Counted from the stretch's first letter, positions 8,173 to 16,876 are shown. The stretch: DNA of 32,131 bases from Desulfobacterales bacterium (GCA_028277765.1 JANQFQ010000147.1:1-32131), one strand, 5' to 3'. Notes: generated by a model not told the origin, from the letters alone. Numbers and translations are program-made.

Positions 8173-10860
8173 TTGGAAGAGATAACGCTAAAAATTGATG
8201 GGAAGCTGATCGTATGTCCAGCCGGGACCAGTATCTTAAACGCGGCTGAAGAGAACGGCATCAAGATTCCGACACTCTGCAATCATCACAGCCTCAAGCC
8301 TGCAGGGGCATGCCGTATCTGTATAGTAGAAGATGAAACCTCAGGCCGTATTTTCGCATCATGTGTTACTCCTGTTGCGCCAGATATGGTTATCCAGACA
8401 GCTTCTCCGGCAGTTCTGAAACACAGAACAAATATTGTAAGGCTGATGATGGCCGAACATCCTGAATCGTGTGTTGTTTGCGGCAAAGGGAACAGATGCG
8501 AACTGAGAAAAATAGCGGCAAAGCTGGGTATTGGAGAATCGACTTTATATCCTATGCCGAACTATAAGAGACTGGAACAAGCAAACCCCTTTATTGTGCG
8601 GGATCTCTCAAAGTGTATTCTTTGCGGGAAGTGTATTCGCGCTGACCATGAGCTAGTGCATGCGGGGGCTATTGATTATAATCTAAGGGGGTTTAAGTCG
8701 CGTCCTGCGGCGGTTCATGATCTGCCGCTGGAAAAGTCAAACTGTACATTCTGTGGGACTTGTATTTCCATATGCCCCACAGGAGCATTATCTGTAAAGT
8801 CCACTTACACGGGTACTCCTGACAGAGAAGCTGTATCAATATGCAGTTTTTGCGGTATAGGATGCATGCTTTCCATGGGTGTTTCAGGGAACCAGGTTGT
8901 TGATGTCAATCCTGCCCATAAGCAGGGAACGGTCAATGAAGCGACTCTCTGCGTCCGGGGACATTTTGCCAATGATTTTTTAAACTCGCCAGACCGTCTC
9001 ACCCAGCCACTTATCCTCGGAAAAGGGGAGGAGGGGGAAGACGAACTGATCCCTTCCACGTGGGATGACGCTATTGGCCTGGTAGCCGAAAAGCTCATCA
9101 AGATCAGAGATGAAAGCGGCCCCCAAAGCATTGCCTTCCTTGGATCATCAAAATGCACAAATGAGGAGAACTATCTTTTTCAAAAGATAGCTAGGGTGGC
9201 ATTAGGTACCAGTAATATCGATAATGGCGGCTATATTTACGGTCGTCAATTGCTCAGCCTGATTGAAAGAAGGAATGATCATGAAGGAAGATATGATTTA
9301 TTCGCTGGTTCTCTCTCAAACATTGAAACAGCAGATATTATTTTTCTTTTAGACGCAGATCCTGACCACTCCGCGCCGGTTGCTTCGTATTATTTAAAAC
9401 GGGCGGTCTCGAAAGGAGTACCCCTGGTTATTGCAGGCACCAGGAAAACAGGACTGGCTGCTTCCGCAACCTCATGGCTGAAAGTAACGTTGAACGGGGA
9501 TATTGACAGGATCTGTCTCGAACTGGTGAACGGTATGTCCCGGTTGATTTTAGAAAATGGCGGTCATGATGCACCCTTTGTTGACCGGTTTACCGAAGGA
9601 TTTGATCAATACTTGTCAGCTATCTCCTTAGTAGATGTGAACCAAGTGAGCAGTATTACGGGAATAGATAGTGACACCCTTGAGAAAACAGCCAACCTGT
9701 TAAAAGGAAAAAAGATCGCTTTTGTTGTCGGCTCAACGATTTCGCAGCTCAGATACGGGAAAGAAATAATGGAAGCTCTGCTGAACTTGGCATTGGCTAC
9801 AGGCAGTACAAATTATAACAGGGCTGGGTTTCATGTCATTAGTAAGGAGAGTAATCTGGTGGGCGCATGGCATAGGGGGACTGTCCCGGATTCATTGCCG
9901 GGCAGTTATTTTTTAAACAATGCGTCATCAAGAAAACAATGGGAAATGCTTTGGCAGAAAGAGATTTCCGACGATGAGGGGCTCGATATGGTCGGGATGA
10001 TCGAAGCGGCTGAAAAGGGAGATCTTAAGGCCTTATATATCATGGGTGAAAACCCGCTAAGAAGCCTCCCACAGCCAGAACGTGTTCTAAAAGCGTTTGA
10101 AAAAATTGATTTTCTTGTTGTTCAAGATATTCTTGCCACAGAGACAACCAATATAGCGGATGTGGTCCTGCCAGGAGCGGCCATGTCAGAAAAAAACGGT
10201 TCAGTTACCAATATGGAAGGTCGGCACCAGTCGTTTAACTCAGTGGTACGGCCGCCGGGAAAAGCAAAACCGGATTTTGAGATACTCGGCATGCTTGCTG
10301 AAAAGATGGGTGTGTTTAAAGGTGAAACGTCCCTTGATATCATCAGAAATGAAACCATGCAGCTTGTTCAGTTTTTCATTGAAACAGGTGAAGAAGGGTA
10401 TTCCGTATGGATAAAGGATCCTGAAACAAAGGCAGAATTAGAGCAGGAAGATGAGGGGTTAATCGGTTTCTCTCCAGTTGTATCTTCTAAGGATGTCCCT
10501 GATGATAAGGAATATCCATTAACGGCAATCCTGGGATCACAACGGTACCATCTGGGAAGCGGTACACGGACCAGCCGTTCGATGCGGATTTCAGAACTTA
10601 ACGGAATGGGCAGGATCTGTATATCACCCAAAGACAGTGCAGACCTGGAACTTAATGACGGGGCTCTGGTAAGGATTGTATCCGCTCATGGTTCTGTGGA
10701 AAGAGAGGTGCAGGTGGACAAAGGACAGTGTAATGGTATGATTCTTATTCCCACAGCCTATAATAACAATGATGCCAGAAACCTGGTACAGCTGACACGG
10801 TTGTTTGATTCAGAAACACCTGGTTGGCTATCCTGCAGGGTCAAGGTAGAGAAAATCTAA
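8173..10860 (+). CDS. NuoG-like iron-sulfur protein with molybdopterin-oxidoreductase fold, lacking the formate dehydrogenase active-site pair
   Basis: The 895-residue protein probably passes electrons within a soluble NADH/NADPH/ferredoxin complex. Cofactor sites in order: a [2Fe-2S] domain (C36, C47, C50, C64); a His-Cys3 [4Fe-4S] site (H96, C100, C103, C109); a two-cluster ferredoxin domain (C148, C151, C154 and C191, C194, C197, C201) in which the expected eighth Cys is Asp158; and a fourth site heading the molybdopterin fold (C224, C227, C231, C260). At the place where formate dehydrogenases carry Sec/Cys-His (the V-U-H-G segment after NNVD), this protein reads NIDNGGYIYGRQ (348-359): no Cys, Sec or His. 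The C-terminal domain (about 770-890) has the usual MopB dinucleotide-binding shape. It starts with TTG after an AAAGGAG site at 8 bases. Automated pipelines may call it formate dehydrogenase alpha subunit. The next gene follows after 106 bases. Confidence 0.8.
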   Translation: MEEITLKIDGKLIVCPAGTSILNAAEENGIKIPTLCNHHSLKPAGACRICIVEDETSGRIFASCVTPVAPDMVIQTASPAVLKHRTNIVRLMMAEHPESCVVCGKGNRCELRKIAAKLGIGESTLYPMPNYKRLEQANPFIVRDLSKCILCGKCIRADHELVHAGAIDYNLRGFKSRPAAVHDLPLEKSNCTFCGTCISICPTGALSVKSTYTGTPDREAVSICSFCGIGCMLSMGVSGNQVVDVNPAHKQGTVNEATLCVRGHFANDFLNSPDRLTQPLILGKGEEGEDELIPSTWDDAIGLVAEKLIKIRDESGPQSIAFLGSSKCTNEENYLFQKIARVALGTSNIDNGGYIYGRQLLSLIERRNDHEGRYDLFAGSLSNIETADIIFLLDADPDHSAPVASYYLKRAVSKGVPLVIAGTRKTGLAASATSWLKVTLNGDIDRICLELVNGMSRLILENGGHDAPFVDRFTEGFDQYLSAISLVDVNQVSSITGIDSDTLEKTANLLKGKKIAFVVGSTISQLRYGKEIMEALLNLALATGSTNYNRAGFHVISKESNLVGAWHRGTVPDSLPGSYFLNNASSRKQWEMLWQKEISDDEGLDMVGMIEAAEKGDLKALYIMGENPLRSLPQPERVLKAFEKIDFLVVQDILATETTNIADVVLPGAAMSEKNGSVTNMEGRHQSFNSVVRPPGKAKPDFEILGMLAEKMGVFKGETSLDIIRNETMQLVQFFIETGEEGYSVWIKDPETKAELEQEDEGLIGFSPVVSSKDVPDDKEYPLTAILGSQRYHLGSGTRTSRSMRISELNGMGRICISPKDSADLELNDGALVRIVSAHGSVEREVQVDKGQCNGMILIPTAYNNNDARNLVQLTRLFDSETPGWLSCRVKVEKI

Positions 10861-10885
10861 ACCCTGATTTGGCTAAAGAAATTGT

Positions 10886-10947
10886 TCTCACAGGCACAGA
10901 GCGCCCAGAGCGGAAAAAAACTCTGTGACTCTGCGGGCTCTGTGAGA
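10886..10947. repeat. palindromic intergenic repeat inside the operon
   Basis: CTCACAGGCACAGAGCGCCC and CTCTGTGACTCTGCGGGCTC, with TGTGAGA at the end, form an imperfect inverted repeat around an A-rich loop. It belongs by appearance to the 'ctcacagaggcacagag' class of dispersed repeats. Part of the same motif (CTCACAAGCCACAGAGG) appears near 31517-31535. In RNA it would put a stable hairpin between the NuoG-like and NuoE-like coding regions. Confidence 0.6.
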
Positions 10948-10966
10948 GATAAAGAACGAGGTGCCA

Positions 10967-11452
10967 ATGAAACCAAAAGAGATCGACTGGGACAGGATTA
11001 ACGAAATTATTGAAGCGCATAAAGGAAAAAAATGGGCTCTGATACCGCTGCTGCAAGAGATCCAGGAAAACGAGGGGTATATACCTCCTGAAGCGATTGA
11101 GCCGGTCGCTGAAGCGTTGAACCTGCCGCCTTCACAGGTGCAGGGGGTTGTCACCTTTTACGCTGGTTTCGCCCTAGAGCCAAAGGGGAAATGCGTGCTT
11201 AAAGTCTGCAGGGGCACGGCTTGTCACGTAAAAGGTGGCCAGAGTGTCCTTAAAACGATCAAAAAGGAGCTTGATCTGGAAGATGGCCAGACAAGCCAGG
11301 ATTATCAATTTACTTTAGAGACGGTAGCCTGTCTTGGTGCCTGTTTCCTTGCACCTGCCATGATGGCCAACCGTGATTATTATGGAAAACTTTCTCCAAC
11401 GAAAATTACCAGCGTTCTTGACCAGTATGGTAAAGATAAGGGGGATGATTAA
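10967..11452 (+). CDS. NuoE-like [2Fe-2S] subunit
   Basis: This 161-residue protein is the 24-kDa-type subunit that accompanies NuoF-type flavoproteins in complex I, NAD-linked hydrogenases and related bifurcating enzymes. An N-terminal helical bundle (LIPLLQEIQENEGYIPPEA) is followed by a thioredoxin-like fold whose cluster ligands are seen as C81, C86 (VCRGTAC) and C122, C126 (ACLGAC). The ATG at 10967 follows a GAGG site; a GTG two codons earlier is possible. The following NuoF-GltD fusion starts 5 bases after its stop, so the two are translationally close and almost certainly partner subunits. Confidence 0.85.
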   Translation: MKPKEIDWDRINEIIEAHKGKKWALIPLLQEIQENEGYIPPEAIEPVAEALNLPPSQVQGVVTFYAGFALEPKGKCVLKVCRGTACHVKGGQSVLKTIKKELDLEDGQTSQDYQFTLETVACLGACFLAPAMMANRDYYGKLSPTKITSVLDQYGKDKGDD

Positions 11453-11457
11453 ACAGT

Positions 11458-14400
11458 ATGGGCAAACTTACTTCTATAGACCAGCTGGAATCACTTCGTG
11501 AAGAGATATCGGCAAAAGCCTCTGAAAAACAGACAATCGTATATGTATGCATGACAGGCTGCCGTGCGTATGGTTCAGCCTCAGTCAAGGACGCTCTTGT
11601 TGACGAAGTAAATGATCAGGGACTTTCACAAGAGGTTGAAGTCCGTTCAACAGGCTGCCATGGTTTTTGTGCCAAGGCGCCGGTCATCGCAATTGATCCT
11701 TTAGGGATACAATACCAGGAGGTAAGCCCGGAAGATGCTGGAGAAATTGTGAGTTTGACCGTTAAAAAGAACGAACTGATTGAACGCCTTGGATATCAGG
11801 ATCCCAAAACAAAAGAGATCGTCTATAAGATTGACCAGATACCGTTTTACGCAAAACAGGAAAAAAGGGTACTTGCTAATTGCGGCCGGGTAGATCCCAC
11901 AAGAATTGAGGACTACATATCCGCGGGTGGATACGTGGCAATCGCTAAAGCGCTTTCTGAAATGACGCCTGAAACAGTGATTGAGGAAGTACTGGAATCA
12001 AAACTAAGAGGCAGGGGAGGCGCGGGTTTTCCTACAGGGCTTAAATGGAAATTCGCCCGACAGTCAACTGGCACGCCGAAATATATTATTTGTAACGCGG
12101 ATGAAGGGGATCCTGGTGCTTTTATGGACAGGGCGATATTGGAAGGAGATCCGCATGCTGTTTTAGAGGGGATGCTCATAGGCGCCTTTGCCATTGGTGC
12201 TGAATATGGTTATATTTATGTGAGAGAAGAATATCCTATAGCTGTTGATCACTTGACTACTGCCATAGCGCAGGCAAATGACCTGGGGCTTCTTGGCGAG
12301 AATATCCTTGGGACTGGTTTGAATTTCGAGATTTCATTGAAAATGGGTGCTGGCGCTTTTGTGTGCGGCGAAGAGACTGCCCTTATGGCTTCAATTGAGG
12401 GGAAAAGGGGTATGCCTACAGCCCGTCCACCGTTTCCCGCCCAGTCCGGGTTGGATCAAAAACCGTCCAATATCAATAATGTGGAGACGCTTGCCAATAT
12501 TCCCATGATTATAAAAAAAGGCGCTGGATGGTATGGAGAGATGGGCTCAGAAAAAAGCGGGGGCACAAAGATATTCTCTTTGGCCGGCAAGGTGAATAAC
12601 ACGGGCCTTGTTGAAGTACCGATAGGTATCAGCATTAAAGATGTAATTTTTGATATTGGCGGCGGCATACCCAAAGGGAGGAAGTTCAAGGCGGTTCAGA
12701 TGGGAGGGCCTTCAGGCGGATGTGTTCCTGAAGATTATCTGAACATGCCGATCGATTATGAAACCATTCAGCGGATCGGTGCTATCATGGGATCCGGCGG
12801 CATGGTTGTGATGGATGAAAACAACTGCATGGTTGAAATCGCCAGGTTTTTCTTGAGCTTCACCCAGTCTGAATCATGCGGAAAATGCGCACCATGCAGG
12901 CTTGGCACAACCCAGCTCCTTGAGACACTGACTCGGATCGTCAATGGTGGGGGAAGACCAGAAGACCTTGAGGCCATAGAAGAGTTGGGAGACACGATTA
13001 CAGCAGCTTCACTTTGCGGCCTTGGCCAGACATGCGCTAAACCAGCCCTCTCGACACTCAAATATTTTAAAAAGGAATATGAAGATCATATCGCAGAACA
13101 GCGGTGTGCTGGCGCAGTATGCGATTCAATGGTGATATCAGCCTGCCAGCACGCGTGTCCTGCTGGTATAGATGTGCCGAATTATGTGGCAGCCGTGGCC
13201 ACCGGGAAATACGAAAAGGCTGTTGAGATCATCAGGGAAAGAAATCCGTTTCCTGCAGTATGCGGTCGCATCTGCGTTCATCCTTGTGAATTCAAGTGTC
13301 GCCGTGGCGAACTGGATTCACCTGTGGCCATCCGTTCAATAAAACGGTTTGCTGCCAGTTGGTACTTTAATAATATCGGGGCTGACAGGGAGGCCTTTCC
13401 AGTAACAAAAGATAAGAAGATTGCGATTGTGGGGGCCGGACCTGCGGGCCTTACCTGCGCTTACTTTCTTGCCCAGGTAGGGTATAAAACTACTGTGTTT
13501 GAATCACAGGCTGAAGGTGGCGGCATGCTGGGAATCACTATCCCTGAATTCCGTCTGCCACGGCATGTTATCCAGCAGGAGATAGACTATATAGCAAACT
13601 GTGGGGTGGAGATTATCTATAATTCTCCGGTAGACGCCAAACACACGGTAAACGATCTTATTGCAGAAGGGTATGGATCTGTTTTTATTGCCGCAGGTGC
13701 CCAAGCAAGCATGAACGTGGGTATCCCCGGAGAAGACAAGGATTTGGAAGGGCTTTATTACGGTCTAAAATTCCTGGCAGATGTACGGTCTGATAAGAGA
13801 GCCCAGATGCAGGGAACGGTCATTGTTATCGGAGGCGGGAATGTGGCCTTTGACACCGCGAGAACAGCTATGCGTATGGGCGCTGACAAGGTCCAGATCA
13901 TCTACCGACGCACAATAGAAGAGATGCCGGCATGGATAAAGGATATTGAAGAGGCGCTTGAAGAAGGGATCACTATTGATTCTTTATGGGCGCCAAAACA
14001 GATTCTCCACGATCGCGGAAAGGTTACTGGCATGGAGTTCGCTCGCAGCAGGACCGTTCATGGAGAGGACGGAAGGTCCACGTTAAAAGTTGATGAGGGA
14101 ACAACCCAGAAAGTGGATGCGGATGTAGTGATTATTTCAGTCGGCCAAGCCCCTGATACGACATTCCTTTCAAAGGACAGCCAGATCGAAAGATCTCTCT
14201 GGGGAAGTCTTGAAGTTGATGAAAACAGTCTTTCCACAAATATACCCGGTGTTTTTGCGGGTGGAGACTTTACAACAGGCCCGAGTACGGTCATCGAGGC
14301 AATCGCTTCAGGGAGAAGGGCGGCCCTTGCGATTGATAAATATTTACAGGGAGATAAAGGGAGAATTGAAATACTGGATGAAAAGACAAGGACGCCTGAA

Positions 14401-14586
14401 GAAGCAGGGCTTGCCCTTGATGCAGAAACATTTGAAGAGGAAGAGAGAATTGATGTTGACCTGGAAGAACCAGAAGAAAGGATAAAAGACTTTCGTGAAG
14501 TTGAGAAAGGCTTTTTAGGAGAAAAAGAAGCTCACAAGGAGGCGATGCGGTGCCTCAGGTGTGATCTGGAAAAGGAGAGAGGTTAA
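11458..14586 (+). CDS. NuoF-GltD fusion flavoprotein (NADH- and NADPH-binding), Stn-type transhydrogenase subunit
   Basis: A single 1042-residue chain joins two enzymes. Residues 1-110 are a thioredoxin-like [2Fe-2S] domain (C31, C35, C67, C71). Residues 140-545 are NuoF: the FMN/NADH site RGRGGAGFPTG (184-194) and NADEGDPGAF (213-222), an SLBB-like segment, and a [4Fe-4S] site (C474, C477, C480, C520). Residues 550-640 are a GltD/NfnL-type cysteine-rich domain with C563, C567, C602, C606, C610 and C614. Residues 653-985 are the two-nucleotide flavoprotein of GltD: FAD site IVGAGPAG (657-664), second nucleotide site IGGGNVAFD, and the Arg-Arg of IIYRRT, which in this family favours NADPH. A CLRC pair closes the protein. 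The combination is that of the Stn (Sporomusa-type Nfn) transhydrogenases, so NADH, NADPH and ferredoxin exchange is the likely role. MetV follows after 3 bases. Confidence 0.85.
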   Translation: MGKLTSIDQLESLREEISAKASEKQTIVYVCMTGCRAYGSASVKDALVDEVNDQGLSQEVEVRSTGCHGFCAKAPVIAIDPLGIQYQEVSPEDAGEIVSLTVKKNELIERLGYQDPKTKEIVYKIDQIPFYAKQEKRVLANCGRVDPTRIEDYISAGGYVAIAKALSEMTPETVIEEVLESKLRGRGGAGFPTGLKWKFARQSTGTPKYIICNADEGDPGAFMDRAILEGDPHAVLEGMLIGAFAIGAEYGYIYVREEYPIAVDHLTTAIAQANDLGLLGENILGTGLNFEISLKMGAGAFVCGEETALMASIEGKRGMPTARPPFPAQSGLDQKPSNINNVETLANIPMIIKKGAGWYGEMGSEKSGGTKIFSLAGKVNNTGLVEVPIGISIKDVIFDIGGGIPKGRKFKAVQMGGPSGGCVPEDYLNMPIDYETIQRIGAIMGSGGMVVMDENNCMVEIARFFLSFTQSESCGKCAPCRLGTTQLLETLTRIVNGGGRPEDLEAIEELGDTITAASLCGLGQTCAKPALSTLKYFKKEYEDHIAEQRCAGAVCDSMVISACQHACPAGIDVPNYVAAVATGKYEKAVEIIRERNPFPAVCGRICVHPCEFKCRRGELDSPVAIRSIKRFAASWYFNNIGADREAFPVTKDKKIAIVGAGPAGLTCAYFLAQVGYKTTVFESQAEGGGMLGITIPEFRLPRHVIQQEIDYIANCGVEIIYNSPVDAKHTVNDLIAEGYGSVFIAAGAQASMNVGIPGEDKDLEGLYYGLKFLADVRSDKRAQMQGTVIVIGGGNVAFDTARTAMRMGADKVQIIYRRTIEEMPAWIKDIEEALEEGITIDSLWAPKQILHDRGKVTGMEFARSRTVHGEDGRSTLKVDEGTTQKVDADVVIISVGQAPDTTFLSKDSQIERSLWGSLEVDENSLSTNIPGVFAGGDFTTGPSTVIEAIASGRRAALAIDKYLQGDKGRIEILDEKTRTPEEAGLALDAETFEEEERIDVDLEEPEERIKDFREVEKGFLGEKEAHKEAMRCLRCDLEKERG

Positions 14587-14589
14587 ATT

Positions 14590-15240
14590 ATGATCCGGTC
14601 CATTACACAGCAAAAACCAGAAGAAGAGCTTGAAGAACTGTTAAATGGTGTTAACAGGATTTTCATTGTCGGCTGCGGCACATGTGTCACCATGACACGA
14701 ACCGGTGGGGAGCCAGAAGTCGTTGCCATGAGGGAGAAGCTGTCTGCTTCAGGAAAAATGGTTACAGGACACGTAACCGTTCCTGTGGCCTGCGACAATC
14801 TAACAGGAGAAATAACAGAGGAATACGGTGAACAGATTGAACAGGCAGATACCCTGCTAATCATGACCTGCGCTTTTGGCGTACAGACCATCGCCGGACA
14901 GTTAAGAAAAATGGTCGTGCCGGCCCTGGATACGTTGTTTATAGGAAAAGAGACCGCCCATGGCGAGTTTAATGAAATATGCACCCAGTGCGGGACATGT
15001 ATCATCGGTGAAACCGGTGGGGTATGTCCGGTCACAGCCTGCCATAAAGGTTTGGTAAACGGGCCGTGCGGAGGAACAGACCAGGGAAGATGTGAGATCG
15101 ATAAAGACAAGGCATGCGCATGGACAAAGATCTATAACCGTCTGGATGAACTGGGGAGGCTCGATTCAATGCGGAAACTGCAGAAACCACGGAATTATCT
15201 TGGAGAGCCGTCACCCGGGAAGCTGGTAATGAATGGTTAG
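14590..15240 (+). CDS. metV: MetV, zinc/iron-sulfur partner of methylene-tetrahydrofolate reductase
   Basis: The 216-residue protein matches the MTHFR C-terminal-domain (MetV) family, which binds MetF in the methyl branch of the Wood-Ljungdahl pathway and supplies it with electrons. It is rich in cysteine: C29 and C32 (VGCGTC), C68, C94, then a ferredoxin-like run C131, C134, C137, C146, C151, C160, C168 and C176, enough for two [4Fe-4S] clusters. The motifs GCGTCVT, CGTCIIGETGGVCPVTAC and GPCGGT are typical of the family. It starts 3 bases after the stop of the NuoF-GltD gene, so translation is coupled, and it is the physical link between that complex and MetF, 207 bases further on. Confidence 0.88.
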   Translation: MIRSITQQKPEEELEELLNGVNRIFIVGCGTCVTMTRTGGEPEVVAMREKLSASGKMVTGHVTVPVACDNLTGEITEEYGEQIEQADTLLIMTCAFGVQTIAGQLRKMVVPALDTLFIGKETAHGEFNEICTQCGTCIIGETGGVCPVTACHKGLVNGPCGGTDQGRCEIDKDKACAWTKIYNRLDELGRLDSMRKLQKPRNYLGEPSPGKLVMNG

Positions 15241-15298
15241 CTGTAATTGTGCTGAACAACCAGTTAACAAGCAATACATTGGATTGAATGTGTTAAAC

Positions 15299-15423
15299 AA
15301 AGTGCCTAAAGTTACAAGTGCCTTAAGTTAAGGTATTCTGCCAATTTTATTTTTAAAGAATGGCAGAGCGGAGCGATACATTAACTTTAGGCACTTTAGG
15401 CACTTATAACTTTAGGCACTTAT
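15299..15423. repeat. long inverted repeat between metV and metF
   Basis: The left arm (15299-15332) reads AAAGTGCCTAAAGTTA then AAGTGCC, and the right arm (15380-15423) carries the reverse complement, with one extra unit of the TTTAGGCACT motif. The middle holds a smaller hairpin (TTCTGCCA with TGGCAGA). Inverted over about 25 bases with one mismatch, it would form a long foldback in the mRNA. It resembles a REP- or MITE-like mobile repeat built of AAGTGCC units. The tRNA terminator at 32053 shares only the short AAGTGCC core. Confidence 0.7.
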
Positions 15424-15447
15424 TTTGTAAAGAAAGGACCTTGACTT

Positions 15448-16335
15448 ATGGTTTCTTCATTTAAAGAAGCACTTGAATCAGGAAAGTTTGTTGTCACTTG
15501 CGAGGTGGCCCCACCCAAGGGAATCAATCTTGAAAAAACAAAACATCACATAGAGTTTTTAAAGGATAAAGTAGATGCTATGAATCTGACCGATCATCAG
15601 AGTTCTGTTATGCGGTATCCTTCCCTGGGAGCAGCCATTATGGTTAAGGAGCTTGGGGGTGAACCGATCCTTCAGATGACTTGCAGGGACCGGAATCGGC
15701 TCGCGCTTCAGGCTGATTTGCTATGTGCCGCCAGCAAAGGGATTCACAACGTCCTCTGCCTGACCGGGGATTCAGTCATGCTTGGCGACCACAAGGAGGC
15801 TAAGGGTGTGTTTGATCTGGATTCCAGCCAGCTCGTGGCAGCGATGAGGTTGCTGGAAAAAGGGAAGGATCTTGGCGGTAATGAACTGGATGGGGCGCCG
15901 GCTTTTTGCGCGGGTGCTATTGTCACTCCAGAAGCGAACCCGATCGACCCTCAGCTGATAAAATTTGAAAAAAAGATAGATGCAGGGGCGGAATTTATTC
16001 AAACTCAGGCTGTTTATGACATGCCCAAGCTAAAATCATTTATGGACTACGCTAAACAGTTTCCCGTAAAGATACTGGCAGGGATTATCCTGCTTACATC
16101 TGCCCCAATGGCCCGTTTTATGAATAAGAACATCGCCGGAGTAAATGTGCCCCAGGAATTGGTGGATGAGATGGCTTCCGCCCCCAAGGGGAGGGCTATG
16201 GAAACAGGCATTGAGATCGCTGGCAGGATGATAAAACAGATTCATGATGAGAATATTTGTGATGGTGTTCATATTATGGCCATAGGGAAGGAAGAGGTTG
16301 TACCTGATATTATGTCAGCTGCGGGATTGACCTGA
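15448..16335 (+). CDS. metF: methylene-tetrahydrofolate reductase (MetF)
   Basis: This 295-residue TIM-barrel flavoprotein interconverts 5,10-methylene-THF and 5-methyl-THF. The conserved catalytic glutamate is seen in VVTCEVAPPKG (E19), with NLTDHQSS, LQMTCRDRNR, VLCLTGDS (folate-contacting Asp) and FIQTQAVYD following in family order. It has about the usual length of bacterial MetF and no C-terminal extension, which fits use of MetV as separate electron donor. A GAAAGGACC site precedes the start. In this setting it belongs to the Wood-Ljungdahl methyl branch, running reductively for CO2 fixation or oxidatively for acetyl-CoA breakdown. Direction cannot be decided from sequence. Confidence 0.92.
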   Translation: MVSSFKEALESGKFVVTCEVAPPKGINLEKTKHHIEFLKDKVDAMNLTDHQSSVMRYPSLGAAIMVKELGGEPILQMTCRDRNRLALQADLLCAASKGIHNVLCLTGDSVMLGDHKEAKGVFDLDSSQLVAAMRLLEKGKDLGGNELDGAPAFCAGAIVTPEANPIDPQLIKFEKKIDAGAEFIQTQAVYDMPKLKSFMDYAKQFPVKILAGIILLTSAPMARFMNKNIAGVNVPQELVDEMASAPKGRAMETGIEIAGRMIKQIHDENICDGVHIMAIGKEEVVPDIMSAAGLT

Positions 16336-16402
16336 TCAAAAAAATCTTATACAGTTATTCTAGATTCTAGATCTGGTAATGACTTAATAAAAGGAGGACT
16401 GA

Positions 16403-16789
16403 ATGAATGACAAGAAAAGAATTCTAGTTGTGGATGATGAACCTGATTTCGCATCTATCGTACAATTAAACCTTGAAAAAGAAGGTTTTGACGTTGACGT
16501 CGCATATGATGGTGTAGAAGCGCTGGAGAAAGTTAAGTCTAATCCACCGGATGCCATTGTCCTGGATGTTATGATGCCAGAAAAAGATGGTTATGAAGTA
16601 TGCGCTGAGTTAAAAGAAGATGAGCAATATGCAGATATTCCTATTGTCATGCTAACTGCTGTGGCAGACCATGTCGGCTCTACTCGATATTCTCATGCTG
16701 ACGGTATGAGTATGGAGGCGGATGATTATCTACCCAAACCTGCTTCAGCAGAAGAAATCGCGGAAAGCGTTAAAGGACTTGTTGGCTGA
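16403..16789 (+). CDS. single-domain response regulator (CheY-like)
   Basis: The 128-residue protein is one receiver domain with acidic pair D11-D12, phospho-acceptor D55 (IVLDVMMPEKDG), conserved Thr in MLTAVAD and Lys in LPKPAS. There is no output domain. A strong AAAGGAGG site precedes the ATG by a few bases. It sits 67 bases after metF and 87 bases before the AroE-like gene, in a run that ends with two histidine kinases, so it is a likely phosphate acceptor for one of them. An insertion after the Thr (HVGSTRYSHADGMSMEADD) makes the alpha4 region slightly longer than usual. Confidence 0.88.
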   Translation: MNDKKRILVVDDEPDFASIVQLNLEKEGFDVDVAYDGVEALEKVKSNPPDAIVLDVMMPEKDGYEVCAELKEDEQYADIPIVMLTAVADHVGSTRYSHADGMSMEADDYLPKPASAEEIAESVKGLVG

Positions 16790-16876
16790 AAAAACATTTT
16801 TTTTCTGAAACAGATCCAGCTGTTGGACGAATTCTTCTAAAGTATATGCTGTATTGCGCGTTAAGCCGGAAATTAT

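Noticed and set aside
10361-10631. Antisense open frames over the NuoG-like gene and many similar ones over other genes
   Set aside because: They lie opposite well-supported coding sequence, have no ribosome sites and give low-complexity, family-less products; they are shadows of the true frame.
8173-10860. Formate dehydrogenase alpha subunit (possibly selenocysteine-containing)
   Set aside because: The Mo-ligand Sec/Cys and its neighbouring His are absent (NIDNGGYIYGRQ at the site), and the frame is uninterrupted, so there is no Sec codon. NuoG-like is the better description.
15299-15423. CRISPR array made of the AAGTGCC units
   Set aside because: Units are inverted and irregularly spaced, there are no unique spacers of constant length and no cas genes.
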